DNA of 64,000 nt, taken from NCBI GenBank assembly GCA_046331705.1, contig JAXLQJ010000002.1:1-64000 (forward strand), in the 5' to 3' direction. Positions 29,061 through 37,979 of the stretch are shown here, piece by piece. The number at the start of each line of letters is the position of its first letter. The stretch's first letter is position 1. Both the position numbers and the translations under genes were made by a program. The DNA comes from JADJOY01 sp046331705 [NCBI: bacterium] (lineage in GTDB: Bacteria; JADJOY01). The notes under the pieces were generated by a model. It was not told the origin of the DNA and made no database searches. It worked only from the letters and a program-made list of their open reading frames with translations.

Positions 29061-30446
29061 ATGACGTCCATCCCCGCCGAATGGCGCGCGCGAGCGCCAG
29101 CGATCACCGAGGGCGCGTGGCGCGGGCTGGTGCGCACGCTCGAGCACGTGGACGCGCCGCGCTGGAACCAGACTCTCGGCGATCGAGTCGGCGAGCGCGA
29201 GCTCGAATGCCTGCGCTCGTTCCGACGCACGCTCGTCGAGCAGCCGCTCGAGGACGGCCGCGAGCCGTCGGCGGCGATCGCCGAGTGGCTCGAATCGCTC
29301 CGTGGCCGGCTGTGGCTCCTCGACGGGTTGCCGCGCGGCTTCGACGCGCGGCGCGACTTCCGCGCGGTGCCCACCACCGACCGCGAGACGATCGCGCGAC
29401 GCATCGAGGACCTCGTCCCGCACGACCTCGATCTCGAAGACGCGATCGTCTACTCGACCTCCGGGACCACGGGGCACGCGGTGATCGTGCCCAGCCATCC
29501 GAGCGCCATGGTGCAGAACCTGGCGCACCTGGAGCGAGCCGCGGCGCTTCACGGCGTCACCCTCGCGCCGCGCGAAGGCGAGCCCTTCGCGCTCAACGTC
29601 ACCCATCAGCGCAGCACCTACGTCTTCGCCACCACCCTGAGCGGCTGGGCCGGTGCGGTGTTCGTGAAGGCCAATCTCGCCGCCCACGACTGGGCCGGCG
29701 GAGTCGCTCGGCGCGAGCGGTTCCTGGCCGAGATGGCTCCGCGCTTCGTCGCGTCGGAACCGGTGACGCTCGCCGAGATGCTGCGCCTCGAGCTGCCCGT
29801 GCGGCCGCGAGTGGTGGTGTCGAGCGCCGTGGGGCTTCCGTCCGGGGCGGCGGCGGCGCTGCGCGCGGCGTGGGGCGCCGCCGTCGTCGATCTCTACTCG
29901 ACCACCGAGACCGGGCCCATCGCGGTGTCGTTGCCCGGCCTCGACGGGCACGTGGTGCTGTGTCCCGATCTCTTCGTCGAGGCGCTCGACGCCCACGGCG
30001 AGCGCGTGGCCGACGGCGAGCGCGGAGAGATCACCGTCACCGGCGGACGCAACCCGTTCCTGCCGCTGGTGCGCTATCGCACCGGCGATCACGGCCGTCT
30101 GGCGACGGTCGCGTTACCCGATGGGCGCCGCGCCCGCGCGATCCTCGATCTCGAAGGACGCGCACCGGTCACCTTTCGCGCCGCCGACGGATCGCGCGTG
30201 GGCTCGGTGGACGTGGCGCGCCGCATTCGGCCGCTCGCGCCGATCGTCCAGCACCAGCTTCACCAATCCGCCGACGGGTCGCTGGTGCTGCGGCTGCGGC
30301 CGTTGCCCGACATGCCCATCCCCCGCGACGCGTTCCAGGAGACGCTGCGCGAGCTCTTCGGCCGCGACGCTCGGATCTCCGTCGAGATCGATCCGAATCT
30401 CGGTCAGGACGGGCGCAAGCTGATCCCCTGGTCGAGCGACGTGTGA
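29061..30446 (+). CDS. PaaK-like adenylate-forming enzyme (AMP-binding family)
   Basis: 461 aa. The P-loop YSTSGTTGHAVIVPSHP (~132-148) and the A5-like motif DLYSTTETGPIA (~275) identify the acyl-adenylate family. RYRTGDHG (~337) supplies the hinge Asp. Overall layout resembles phenylacetate-CoA ligase PaaK and the short ligase-like proteins, with a C-terminal lid present (VDVARRIRPLAPIV…). It should adenylate a carboxylate; the acceptor could be CoA or a protein. It is 7 bp behind the helical protein, so it appears to be the last gene of the MoxR-vWA operon, an unusual partner for such a machine. Confidence 0.83.
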   Translation: MTSIPAEWRARAPAITEGAWRGLVRTLEHVDAPRWNQTLGDRVGERELECLRSFRRTLVEQPLEDGREPSAAIAEWLESLRGRLWLLDGLPRGFDARRDFRAVPTTDRETIARRIEDLVPHDLDLEDAIVYSTSGTTGHAVIVPSHPSAMVQNLAHLERAAALHGVTLAPREGEPFALNVTHQRSTYVFATTLSGWAGAVFVKANLAAHDWAGGVARRERFLAEMAPRFVASEPVTLAEMLRLELPVRPRVVVSSAVGLPSGAAAALRAAWGAAVVDLYSTTETGPIAVSLPGLDGHVVLCPDLFVEALDAHGERVADGERGEITVTGGRNPFLPLVRYRTGDHGRLATVALPDGRRARAILDLEGRAPVTFRAADGSRVGSVDVARRIRPLAPIVQHQLHQSADGSLVLRLRPLPDMPIPRDAFQETLRELFGRDARISVEIDPNLGQDGRKLIPWSSDV

Positions 30447-30567
30447 ATCGAGGGTTCGCGCTGCGGCAACTGCCCGCGAGCGCCTCTCGTATGGCAAGCT
30501 CGCTCGCGGCCGCGCACGAGCGCTCCGAACGACTCGCCGAGGACGTCGGAGCGTGACGGGAGGTTCC

Positions 30568-32064
30568 ATGCAGCGATGGGTCCGATGGAACGAGCTGCCG
30601 ACGCACCGATGGATCTGCGCCCTGGTCGCGGCAGCGCTGGTGGCGTGTGGCGTGAGTCCCGCGACCGCAGCCTCGGCCGTGCAGGTCAACTTCCGGCCCT
30701 ACTTCAACGCCGACGTGGTCGTGAACGGCACGACCGGCGCGTTCGACACCACCATGGGATCGATCGAGGGACAGTGGTCGTTCGCGACGGCCTCGGCGGG
30801 CGGCTCCGCCTGCGGCGGCCCATGGTTGCCGGACGACGCGTTCTTCCCCGCCACGGCCTCGCACCCGGACGCACAGCTCGGGTGGAACCAGGCCAACGAC
30901 GGTCTCAACGCCTGGCAGACGTTCGACACCAGCGGCACGATCACCGTTCCGGTTCCCGACCTTCACTACGACACGCTCTACCTCTACGCCACCGGCGCGT
31001 GGGAGACGTCGCTGACGGTACAGCTCAACTACCGGACGGGCGCACCCGACTCCTTCGCGGGTATCGCCTATCCCTCGTGGTTCGACCCCACGCCACCCGG
31101 CTTCTTCGAGCTCGTTCACGGGCAAGACCGCGCGAAGCTCGACGGATCTGGCGTTCTCGTCTGTGAGGACGTGAACAATCCGGGGATCCTCGGCCGCGCC
31201 TTTCCGGCCGATCCGACGCGAGTGCTCGAGTCGTTCAGCCTGACGCGCACCGACAACGACCAAGGCGTGTTGAACGTCTTCGGCGCCACCGCGGCGATCG
31301 CCCGCGAGGTCTTCGATTACGACATGACCTCGCACTTCAACGGCGACGTGGTCGCCAACGCCAGCAGTTGCGCGATCCCCGACCGCGACCAGGTCCACGA
31401 TGGGCTCGAGTTCGCGGCCTTCGGCGTGAAGTGGCACATTCCCACGGCGACGCTCGGCGCTTGCTCGGGCTCACAGCCCGGGCTTCCCGACGACGGCTTC
31501 TTCCCCGCGAACGAGACCCACCCGGCGTTTCAGCTCGCGTATTCCAACGCCAACAATGGCCTGAACGCACACATCACCGGCCCGACGGCGGATGCGTACG
31601 TGATCGACGTCCCCAACGCGCCGGTCGACGAGGTCCATCTCTTCGGGACGAGCGGCGGCGGCTTCGCGGATTTCATCGTTGAGCTGCGCTATACGTCGGA
31701 TCTGCCGACGCGCTACATCGGGGTGTTCCTGGAGGACTGGCTCTACGATGGACCGTTCAGCCAACCGTACGGTGCGACCACCTACTACCTGATCGACGGG
31801 CTGGACAAGCACTCGGCCGAGGGTGGCGGTTGGACCTACGCGCCGGTCCACGACGTCGCCCTCTTCGGCATCCGCTTCAACGCCGATCCAAGCCGCACGC
31901 TGGCGGAAATCTCGATCGAACGGCTCGACCCCAGCGGGTTCCCGGTGCCGCAGTCGACCATGGCGATCCTGGGCGCCGCCGGGGTGGTGAAGGACGACTC
32001 GTACGTGTTCGTCGACCGGTTCGAGACCGGCGACGAGAGCGGCTGGTCGTCCTCGCTGCCCTGA
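30568..32064 (+). CDS. Exported protein with two tandem homologous domains and C-terminal DRFETGD tag
   Basis: 498 aa from ATG 30568 after GGGAGG. The signal peptide ends ATAASA. Two internal copies of a ~200 aa beta-rich domain can be matched: YFNADVVVNGTTGAFD…LPDDAFFPA…NQANDGLNA and HFNGDVVANASSCAIPD…LPDDGFFPA…SNANNGLNA. They start near residues 40 and 255. No known domain was recognised. The protein ends FVDRFETGDESGWSSSLP, matching the tail of the Ycf48-like protein at 20335-22230. It may be a surface or extracellular structural protein. Confidence 0.72.
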   Translation: MQRWVRWNELPTHRWICALVAAALVACGVSPATAASAVQVNFRPYFNADVVVNGTTGAFDTTMGSIEGQWSFATASAGGSACGGPWLPDDAFFPATASHPDAQLGWNQANDGLNAWQTFDTSGTITVPVPDLHYDTLYLYATGAWETSLTVQLNYRTGAPDSFAGIAYPSWFDPTPPGFFELVHGQDRAKLDGSGVLVCEDVNNPGILGRAFPADPTRVLESFSLTRTDNDQGVLNVFGATAAIAREVFDYDMTSHFNGDVVANASSCAIPDRDQVHDGLEFAAFGVKWHIPTATLGACSGSQPGLPDDGFFPANETHPAFQLAYSNANNGLNAHITGPTADAYVIDVPNAPVDEVHLFGTSGGGFADFIVELRYTSDLPTRYIGVFLEDWLYDGPFSQPYGATTYYLIDGLDKHSAEGGGWTYAPVHDVALFGIRFNADPSRTLAEISIERLDPSGFPVPQSTMAILGAAGVVKDDSYVFVDRFETGDESGWSSSLP

Positions 32065-32115
32065 GCTCGCGCACCCACCGCGACTCGTTCGCGACGTGCT
32101 CCACGCGCCCGCGGA

Positions 32116-32517
32116 CTATCCGAAGATCCACAGCACTTGCGCCGCGACCAGCACCATCGCGACCGACGACGCGAGCACCACCAGACCGAGCCCCCGCTCG
32201 ACCGCGCGCCTCACGCGCGTCGGCGTCGCTCGCGCGGCGACGGCCAGCGCGACCCCGAGCGCCGCCTGCGCAGCAAAGGTCCCACCGACCAGCAACCAGC
32301 CGAGCCCGCTCAGCTCGCCGCCCATCTGCATCAGCTCGAAGACGTGCACGAGCGCCGCGCCGATCAGCGCGAGCCCGCTCGCGCGGCGCGCTCGTCTCAG
32401 CCGAAGTCCGATCGTCGTTCCCTGCCCGGCTCGCAGCTCGCTCGCCGCCACCACGAGCGCCGCGAGGATCGGCAGGACGAGGTAGGTGACCCAGTACATC
32501 CACTCCGGCACCTTCAC
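32116..32517 (-). CDS. Small four-helix membrane protein
   Basis: 133 aa from GTG 32517 (MKVPEWMYW…). Four hydrophobic helices are visible. His and Glu in the second (LVHVFELMQ) might bind a cofactor but this is speculative. The start overlaps the stop of the PQQ-propeller gene by 4 bp (GTGA), so the two are translated together. An upstream frame extension to 32586 overlaps that gene and is rejected. No family could be named. Confidence 0.7.
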   Translation of the reverse strand: MKVPEWMYWVTYLVLPILAALVVAASELRAGQGTTIGLRLRRARRASGLALIGAALVHVFELMQMGGELSGLGWLLVGGTFAAQAALGVALAVAARATPTRVRRAVERGLGLVVLASSVAMVLVAAQVLWIFG

Positions 32518-34046
32518 GGCGGCGCTCCGTGCGCGCCCGTGCTCGCGCCCGCACCGGGACTCGCGGCCGCCACTCCCGCGATGCAATAGAGCTTCTGCTG
32601 CCCGCGCAGGTACATGCGATCACCCGCGAAGATCGGGCACGAGCGGAACCGCTCCAGCGAGCTGGCCGCCACGACGCGCGGCGATCGGCCCGGTTCGAGC
32701 ACCACGGTGGTGCCGCTGAACCCGCTCACCATCACGAATCGCCCGGCGCGCACCGGGCTCGAGAACACGCTGTCCGCCGCCCCCGTCCAGCCGAGCCGCA
32801 GGCGCATCGTCGACGTCACCTCGCCCGAGCGTGCGTCCACGACGCTCAAAATCTGGCCGCGCGTGATCGCGTAGATCAGCCCCTCGGCCACCAGCGGCGA
32901 GCTGTAGTAGCGCTCGCCCTTCATGTGGGTGGTCCAGAGCGGCTCGAAGGTCAGGTGCTCGGCCCGCTGCGCGGGAATGCGAAAGGCGCGCGCGGGCTCC
33001 TGGATCATGTAGAGCACGCCGTCGCGCACCACCGGCGAGGCGTACGCGAGGTCGCCGAGGCCACTCGCGAGCACCGCGCCGTCGGCGACGCGCACGCACT
33101 GACCGCTGGGCACGACGACCACCGGCTCGCCGTCGATCGAGAACGCGATCGGCGAGCCCGGGCGCGCGGGCACGTTCACGCGCCACGCGATCTCGCCGGT
33201 CGCCGCATCGAGCGCGATCAGATCGTTGAGCAGCACCAGCAGCTTGCCGCCCACCAGGACCGGCGAGGACGCGGCGCCATCCGGCGCCAGCACGTGGTCG
33301 ACGAAGCGAATCCAGCGGCGATTCCCGTCGAGATCGTACGACGCGGCGACTCCCGTGCCGAACACCACGAACAACGCGACGCCGTCGCTCGTGGGAGTGG
33401 GCGTGCTGTAGCCCGTCTCCTCGGTGACGCCCTCGGGCTTGGCGAGTACCAGCGACGCCAGGCGGTGGCGCTCGGCGTTCACCTTCGCGAGCAACGCGCG
33501 CGCTTGCTGGTCGAGCGCGGCGTCGCCCGCCGCGTTTCCGAGCTGCTGGCGCAGCCGCGTCAGCGCGTACTCGAGATCGCGCAGCGAGGCCTGCCGCCGC
33601 GTTTCCTCCCCGACGATCTCGAGCGCCGACGGCGCCGGGCTCGGCGCCTCGACCGCGTCCTCGACCCGGCTCGCGCGCTGCCACAGGACTCGTCCGCTCG
33701 CCGCGTCGATGGCCAGCACGGTGTCCCGCTCCGCCGTCACGAAGAGCCGATCCCCGACCAGGATCGGCGACGCGTTGCTCGGGCCCGGCATCGACGTGAC
33801 CCACGCCACGTTGCGAGTCGGCGACCACTCGATCGGCGGCTGGGCCGCGGGGAAATCCCCCGTGCCGTCCATGCGCCAGCCGACCACCGTTCCCGCGAGC
33901 GCGGCGCTCGCCACCACGCTCGTCGCACCCGCGCTCAGCGCCGCCGCGATCCAACGCCGTGGCGAGACCGAGTTGCTCAGACGGCACCTCGGGCGAGGGC
34001 CACACCGAACCCCGGAAGCGGCGCGAGGTCCACGCGAGCCGCCCAT
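32514..34046 (-). CDS. PQQ/BamB-like beta-propeller protein, exported or membrane-anchored
   Basis: 510 aa from ATG 34046 (34067 is also possible). A hydrophobic segment (~RRWIAAALSAGATSVVASAALAG) may be a signal anchor. PQQ-type blades are recognised by their Trp motifs and AL/AIDAASGRVLWQ, ALDAATGEIAWRV and VVDARSGEV. A ~75 aa helical, probably coiled-coil insertion sits between blades 1 and 2 (~residues 145-220). No PQQ-dehydrogenase catalytic residues were found, so this is a binding or assembly propeller rather than an enzyme. The small membrane protein downstream is coupled to it. Confidence 0.78.
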   Translation of the reverse strand: MGGSRGPRAASGVRCGPRPRCRLSNSVSPRRWIAAALSAGATSVVASAALAGTVVGWRMDGTGDFPAAQPPIEWSPTRNVAWVTSMPGPSNASPILVGDRLFVTAERDTVLAIDAASGRVLWQRASRVEDAVEAPSPAPSALEIVGEETRRQASLRDLEYALTRLRQQLGNAAGDAALDQQARALLAKVNAERHRLASLVLAKPEGVTEETGYSTPTPTSDGVALFVVFGTGVAASYDLDGNRRWIRFVDHVLAPDGAASSPVLVGGKLLVLLNDLIALDAATGEIAWRVNVPARPGSPIAFSIDGEPVVVVPSGQCVRVADGAVLASGLGDLAYASPVVRDGVLYMIQEPARAFRIPAQRAEHLTFEPLWTTHMKGERYYSSPLVAEGLIYAITRGQILSVVDARSGEVTSTMRLRLGWTGAADSVFSSPVRAGRFVMVSGFSGTTVVLEPGRSPRVVAASSLERFRSCPIFAGDRMYLRGQQKLYCIAGVAAASPGAGASTGAHGAPP

Positions 34047-34221
34047 CCGCACCTCGACGAACACCATTCGAGCGTCGGCACGAGCACGATCCTCGCCACG
34101 GGCACCCGTTCGGCTCGGAACGGCGGCCGACGAAGGGCGCTCCCTCGATGCCGTCCAGGAAGCACCAGCCATCGCGACCACCGGCAAGGCGGGGGAGGGC
34201 CGTGCGCCGCCGAGCGCACCC

Positions 34222-35862
34222 TCAGGAGATCCCCACGATCTCGCCGTCGTCGGTGAGATCGACGTCGAGCGCGTGAGGACGCTTCGGCAGCCCCGGCATC
34301 GTCACGATCTCGCCGGTGAGCGGCAGCAGATAGCCCGCGCCGGCGGCGATCCGCACCTGCTCGACGTGCAGCTCGAAGCCCGACGGGCGCCCCACCTGGC
34401 GGGGATCGTCGCTGAGCGAGCTCTGGGTCTTGGCCATGCAGATCGGCAAGCCGCCGAAGCCGAGCTCCCGCGCCCGCTCCAGATCGCGCGCCGCCTGCTT
34501 GGTGAAGCTCACGTCGTCGGCGCCGTAGATGGTGCGCGCCACCGCGCGGATCTTGTCGGCGGGGTCGTCCTCGAGCGCGTACAGAAAGTGCTTCGTCGAC
34601 GGTGCCCGCTCGAGCGCCGCGGCAACCTGGCGCGCCAGCGCCTCGCAGCCGGCGCCGCCTTGGTCGAACGGCGCCGCGCGCGCCACCCGCAATCCGCGCT
34701 CGCCGCACGCGGCTTCGATGGTCGCGATCTCGGCCTCCGCGTCCGCGGCGAAGCGGTTGATCGCGATCACCGGCTCGAAGCCGAACACCCGGACACTCGC
34801 CACGTGTCGGTCGAGATTGGCGAGGCCGTGCTTGAGCGCAGCGAGCGCCGCGGCGCCGGTCGCCTTCCCATCGGTGTCGCCCCCGTGGAATCGAAGCGCA
34901 CGCGCGGTGACCACCAGCACCACGGCGCTCGGCCACAGGTCCGCCGCGCGGCACTTGATGTCGAAGAACTTCTCGGCGCCGAGGTCGAAGCCGAAGCCAG
35001 CCTCGGTCACCACCAGATCGGCCGACGCCGCCGCGGCACGGGTCGCGATGACGCTGTTGCAGCCGTGCGCGACGTTGCCGAACGGTCCGCCGTGGACGAA
35101 CGCGGGAACTCCTTCGGCCGACTGGACGAGGTTGGGCAGGATCGCGTCGGCGAGCAACGCCGCCATCGCACCCGTGGCGCCGAGCCGCGCGGCGCTCACC
35201 GGCGCGCCCGCGCGATCGAAGCCCACGAGGATGCGCCCCAAGCGCGCCTTCAGGTCCGCGACGTCGCGGGCCAGGCAGAGAATCGCCATCACCTCGGACG
35301 CGGCGGTGATGTCGAAGCCGTCCTCGCGGGGGACGCCGTGCGCGCGGCCGCCGAGGCCGATCACGATCTTGCGCAGGAAGCGATCGTTCATGTCGAGGAC
35401 GCGCCGCCACAGCACCTGCCGATGCTCGAGCTCGATCTCGCCGCGGAAGTTGACGGCGTTGTCGACCAGCGCCGCCAGCAGATTGTGCGCGGCGGTGATC
35501 GCGTGCAGGTCGCCGGTGAAGTGCAGATTGATGCGCTGCGACGGCTCCACCGTGGAGCGCCCGCCGCCCGTGCCGCCGCCCTTGATGCCGAAGACCGGTC
35601 CCAGCGAGGGCTCGCGCAGCGCCAGCGCCACCTGCCGGTCGAGCCGGCGCAATCCCTGCGCGAGGCCGATCGCGACCGTGGTCTTTCCCTCGCCGAACTT
35701 GGTGGGGTTGATCGCCGATACCAGCACGATCGCGCCGCGGGATGCGCGCGACTCGAGGCGCTTGAGCGCGGCGAGGCGCACCTTGGCCATCGCGTCGCCG
35801 TGGAGGACGAGATCGTCGGGGCCGAGCCCGATCTCGCGCGCGACCTCCCCGATCGGCCGCAT
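34222..35862 (-). CDS. fhs: Formate-tetrahydrofolate ligase
   Basis: 546 aa, complete. The ATP-binding segment is PTKFGEGKTT (~53-62); further signatures are INLHFTGDLHAITAAHNLLAALVDN and a C-terminal LPLTGEIVTMPGLPKRPHALDVDL. It makes 10-formyl-tetrahydrofolate from formate, THF and ATP in the cytosol. The Phe in place of the usual Ala after PTK is a small variation. The enoyl-CoA hydratase gene upstream ends 3 bp before its ATG, so they are co-transcribed, although the two activities are not in one pathway. Confidence 0.97.
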   Translation of the reverse strand: MRPIGEVAREIGLGPDDLVLHGDAMAKVRLAALKRLESRASRGAIVLVSAINPTKFGEGKTTVAIGLAQGLRRLDRQVALALREPSLGPVFGIKGGGTGGGRSTVEPSQRINLHFTGDLHAITAAHNLLAALVDNAVNFRGEIELEHRQVLWRRVLDMNDRFLRKIVIGLGGRAHGVPREDGFDITAASEVMAILCLARDVADLKARLGRILVGFDRAGAPVSAARLGATGAMAALLADAILPNLVQSAEGVPAFVHGGPFGNVAHGCNSVIATRAAAASADLVVTEAGFGFDLGAEKFFDIKCRAADLWPSAVVLVVTARALRFHGGDTDGKATGAAALAALKHGLANLDRHVASVRVFGFEPVIAINRFAADAEAEIATIEAACGERGLRVARAAPFDQGGAGCEALARQVAAALERAPSTKHFLYALEDDPADKIRAVARTIYGADDVSFTKQAARDLERARELGFGGLPICMAKTQSSLSDDPRQVGRPSGFELHVEQVRIAAGAGYLLPLTGEIVTMPGLPKRPHALDVDLTDDGEIVGIS

Positions 35863-35865
35863 CGC

Positions 35866-36651
35866 TCAACGCTCGCGGAATTGGCGAAAGTCGGGCTTGC
35901 GCTTCTCCAGGAACGCGGCGATCGCCTCCATGTTCTCGGGCGAGCCAGCGAGCGCCGCCATCCCCTCGAGCTCCGCGTGGTGCGCCGCTTGGACGCCGGC
36001 GGCGCGCGATGCGAGCAGCGTGCGCTTGGTTCCTTGCAGCGCCGACACCGGAAACTCGGCGATCGCCCGCGCCTTCGCGAGCGTCGCGGGGAGCAGCTCC
36101 TCGTCGGGATAGGCGCGCGCGGCGATGCCGAGCGACACCGCCTTGGATGCGTCGATCCACTCGGCCGAGAAGAAGAGCTCCGCGGCGCGCTGTGGGCCGA
36201 TCGCCGCCTGCAGCAAGTAGCTGCTCGCCGCCTCGGGAACGAGTCCCAGGCCGACGAACGGCAACCGCAGCCGCACGCTCTCGCCCACGTACACGACGTC
36301 GCAATGGAAGAGAAACGTGGCACCGATTCCAACCCCCACGCCGCGCGCCGCCGCCAAGAGCGGCTTGTCGAAGCGGTAGAGGGCCTGCACGCAACCCGGG
36401 TAGCCACCCACCTTGCCGTCGTCCCCGGAGTCGAGCGAGCCGCCGAACGCGGCCAGATCCTGACCCGCCGAGAAGTCCTTCCCGGCGCCGGTCACCACCA
36501 CGCACGCCACCGCGCGGTCCTCGCGCGCCTCGTCGAGGGCGTCGCGAAACGCGTTCCACTGGGCGTCGTTGAAGGCGTTCTTCTTCTCGGGACGATTGAG
36601 CGTGAGCAGCAGCACGCCATCGCTCAGCTCGCGCAACACGGGCTCGGTCAT
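35866..36651 (-). CDS. Enoyl-CoA hydratase/isomerase family protein
   Basis: 261 aa from ATG 36651, with a GAGGAG ribosome site. It begins LSDGVLLLTLNRPEKKNAF and has the oxyanion-hole region FSAGQDLAAFG and the second segment DKPLLAAARGVGVGIGATFLFHCDVVYVGE, standard crotonase landmarks. The usual catalytic Glu pair is not fully evident: GLVPEAASSYLL supplies one Glu, as in PaaG/ECI2-type isomerases. It could be a hydratase or an enoyl-CoA isomerase. It lies immediately upstream of fhs. Confidence 0.9.
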   Translation of the reverse strand: MTEPVLRELSDGVLLLTLNRPEKKNAFNDAQWNAFRDALDEAREDRAVACVVVTGAGKDFSAGQDLAAFGGSLDSGDDGKVGGYPGCVQALYRFDKPLLAAARGVGVGIGATFLFHCDVVYVGESVRLRLPFVGLGLVPEAASSYLLQAAIGPQRAAELFFSAEWIDASKAVSLGIAARAYPDEELLPATLAKARAIAEFPVSALQGTKRTLLASRAAGVQAAHHAELEGMAALAGSPENMEAIAAFLEKRKPDFRQFRER

Positions 36652-36819
36652 GATGCTCCTCGGGAAACGAGACGGGACGAGGCTATCACTCGCTGGTGCG
36701 GCTCCCCGAACCAGGCGCGCCGCGCGCGGCGGCCGAAAGGACGGGATCCCGTCCCGGGCGAGGCGGTGTAGAGTCGAGCCTGCAACGAACGGCAGGCAGC
36801 GATTCACGGAGCGATCGCC

Positions 36820-37212
36820 ATGAACGATTCCTGTCCCCACTGCCGTGCTCGGTTGCGCTGGCGGCTGCTTCGCTGGCACCCGGCGCATGGACTCTGGCAG
36901 GGTTGCGCTTGGAACTCGGTGCTCGCGTGCCCGCGCTGCGGCGGTGCCATACGCGCCAACTCGGAACACGCGGGCTCTACCTGGGGCGCGGTCTACCCGC
37001 CGCTCTACGTCACGATGATCTGCCGGGTGGCGGCAGGCCAATACCCCGCCTATTCCACCTTGTTCACGGCCATCGCTCTCGTCGTCGTCGCAGCCGCGCT
37101 GGGGATCGTGATCCTGCGAAAGCCATCCCAGCCGCGGGGGGGCGGCACCCGCTACGTGGCCGTCCCGGAACGGCGCTCGTCTGCCGACTCGACGGTCGCC
37201 GCACATCCCTGA
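36820..37212 (+). CDS. Small zinc-ribbon membrane protein
   Basis: 130 aa. A four-Cys ribbon is formed by CPHC (~5-8) and CPRC (~37-40). A hydrophobic segment at ~58-72 may be followed by a clear TM helix (LFTAIALVVVAAALGIVIL). The C-terminal tail is charged and disordered. Similar tiny ribbon-plus-TM proteins are common but uncharacterised. It is divergent from the enoyl-CoA hydratase gene. Confidence 0.65.
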   Translation: MNDSCPHCRARLRWRLLRWHPAHGLWQGCAWNSVLACPRCGGAIRANSEHAGSTWGAVYPPLYVTMICRVAAGQYPAYSTLFTAIALVVVAAALGIVILRKPSQPRGGGTRYVAVPERRSSADSTVAAHP

Positions 37213-37354
37213 ATCGCCGGCGCGGCCCGCGCGCTCGGTTGGGGCGGCGAACCAGCCGTGTGAATCCGACCGCCCGAGCCCATCCACCGTGGCATCACCG
37301 GTCCGCGGGAACGGGGCCCCCGGTTGACCGGCCAGCCGAAACCGCGGCGGCCGA

Positions 37355-37876
37355 TCAGTGCGCGACGGGCGGATCGGCGTGGAGATCGGCGCTGTCGCCC
37401 GAATCGGGCGGCACCTTGGCGAGGATCCCACGCACCATTCCTTGGTGCTTCTGCTCTTCCTCTCGAAGCTCGGCGAAGAGCGTCCGGATCTCGGGGTCCG
37501 CGATTTGCGCGAGCGCCGCACCGAAGAACTCGTATGCCTTGATCTCCGCCGCGAGCGCGACCTCGAGCGCCTGGCGCACCGACATGAACGTCCGCACCTG
37601 ATCGTACTCGGGTGCCTCGACGTCCCACAGCATGTCGCGCGTGACCACCGCCGGCGCGCTGCCGAAGCGCTCCTTGCGGCGCACCGCCAGCGACTCGCCG
37701 TGCTTGGTCTCGTTCACGACCATCTGGCGGAAGAACTCGGCGGCCTCGGGCGTGTGGTGAAGCTCGAGCTGCTCGACGAACTCCTCGTAACGCTCGCGGG
37801 CTTCGTCCTCGACGAGAATCGCCAGGTCGTACGCGTCTTGAACCGAGAGCTTCCCGAAATCGACTCGCTTCGCCAT
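37355..37876 (-). CDS. Ferritin-like/rubrerythrin-family protein
   Basis: 173 aa from ATG 37876 with a GGGAGGAG ribosome site. Four-helix bundle with the di-iron ligand pattern of ferritin-like proteins: an E in EDEARERYEEF (~25), ExxH in NETKHGE (~62), E in AAEIKAYEFF (~110) and ExxH-like EEEQKHQ (~143). It may act as an iron oxidase/peroxidase or store iron. It lacks the rubredoxin tail of classical rubrerythrin. A frame extension upstream to 38182 overlaps the divergent scramblase-like gene and is not used. Confidence 0.85.
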   Translation of the reverse strand: MAKRVDFGKLSVQDAYDLAILVEDEARERYEEFVEQLELHHTPEAAEFFRQMVVNETKHGESLAVRRKERFGSAPAVVTRDMLWDVEAPEYDQVRTFMSVRQALEVALAAEIKAYEFFGAALAQIADPEIRTLFAELREEEQKHQGMVRGILAKVPPDSGDSADLHADPPVAH

Positions 37877-37979
37877 GACTCCTCCCGTGGGAGAGTGGAG
37901 TCGGAGCGTAGCACCTCGGGCGCCCCCTGCCCGCCGCCCGCGCTTGCCGCCGACGGCGCGCTGGCGCTTGGCTTCGATC

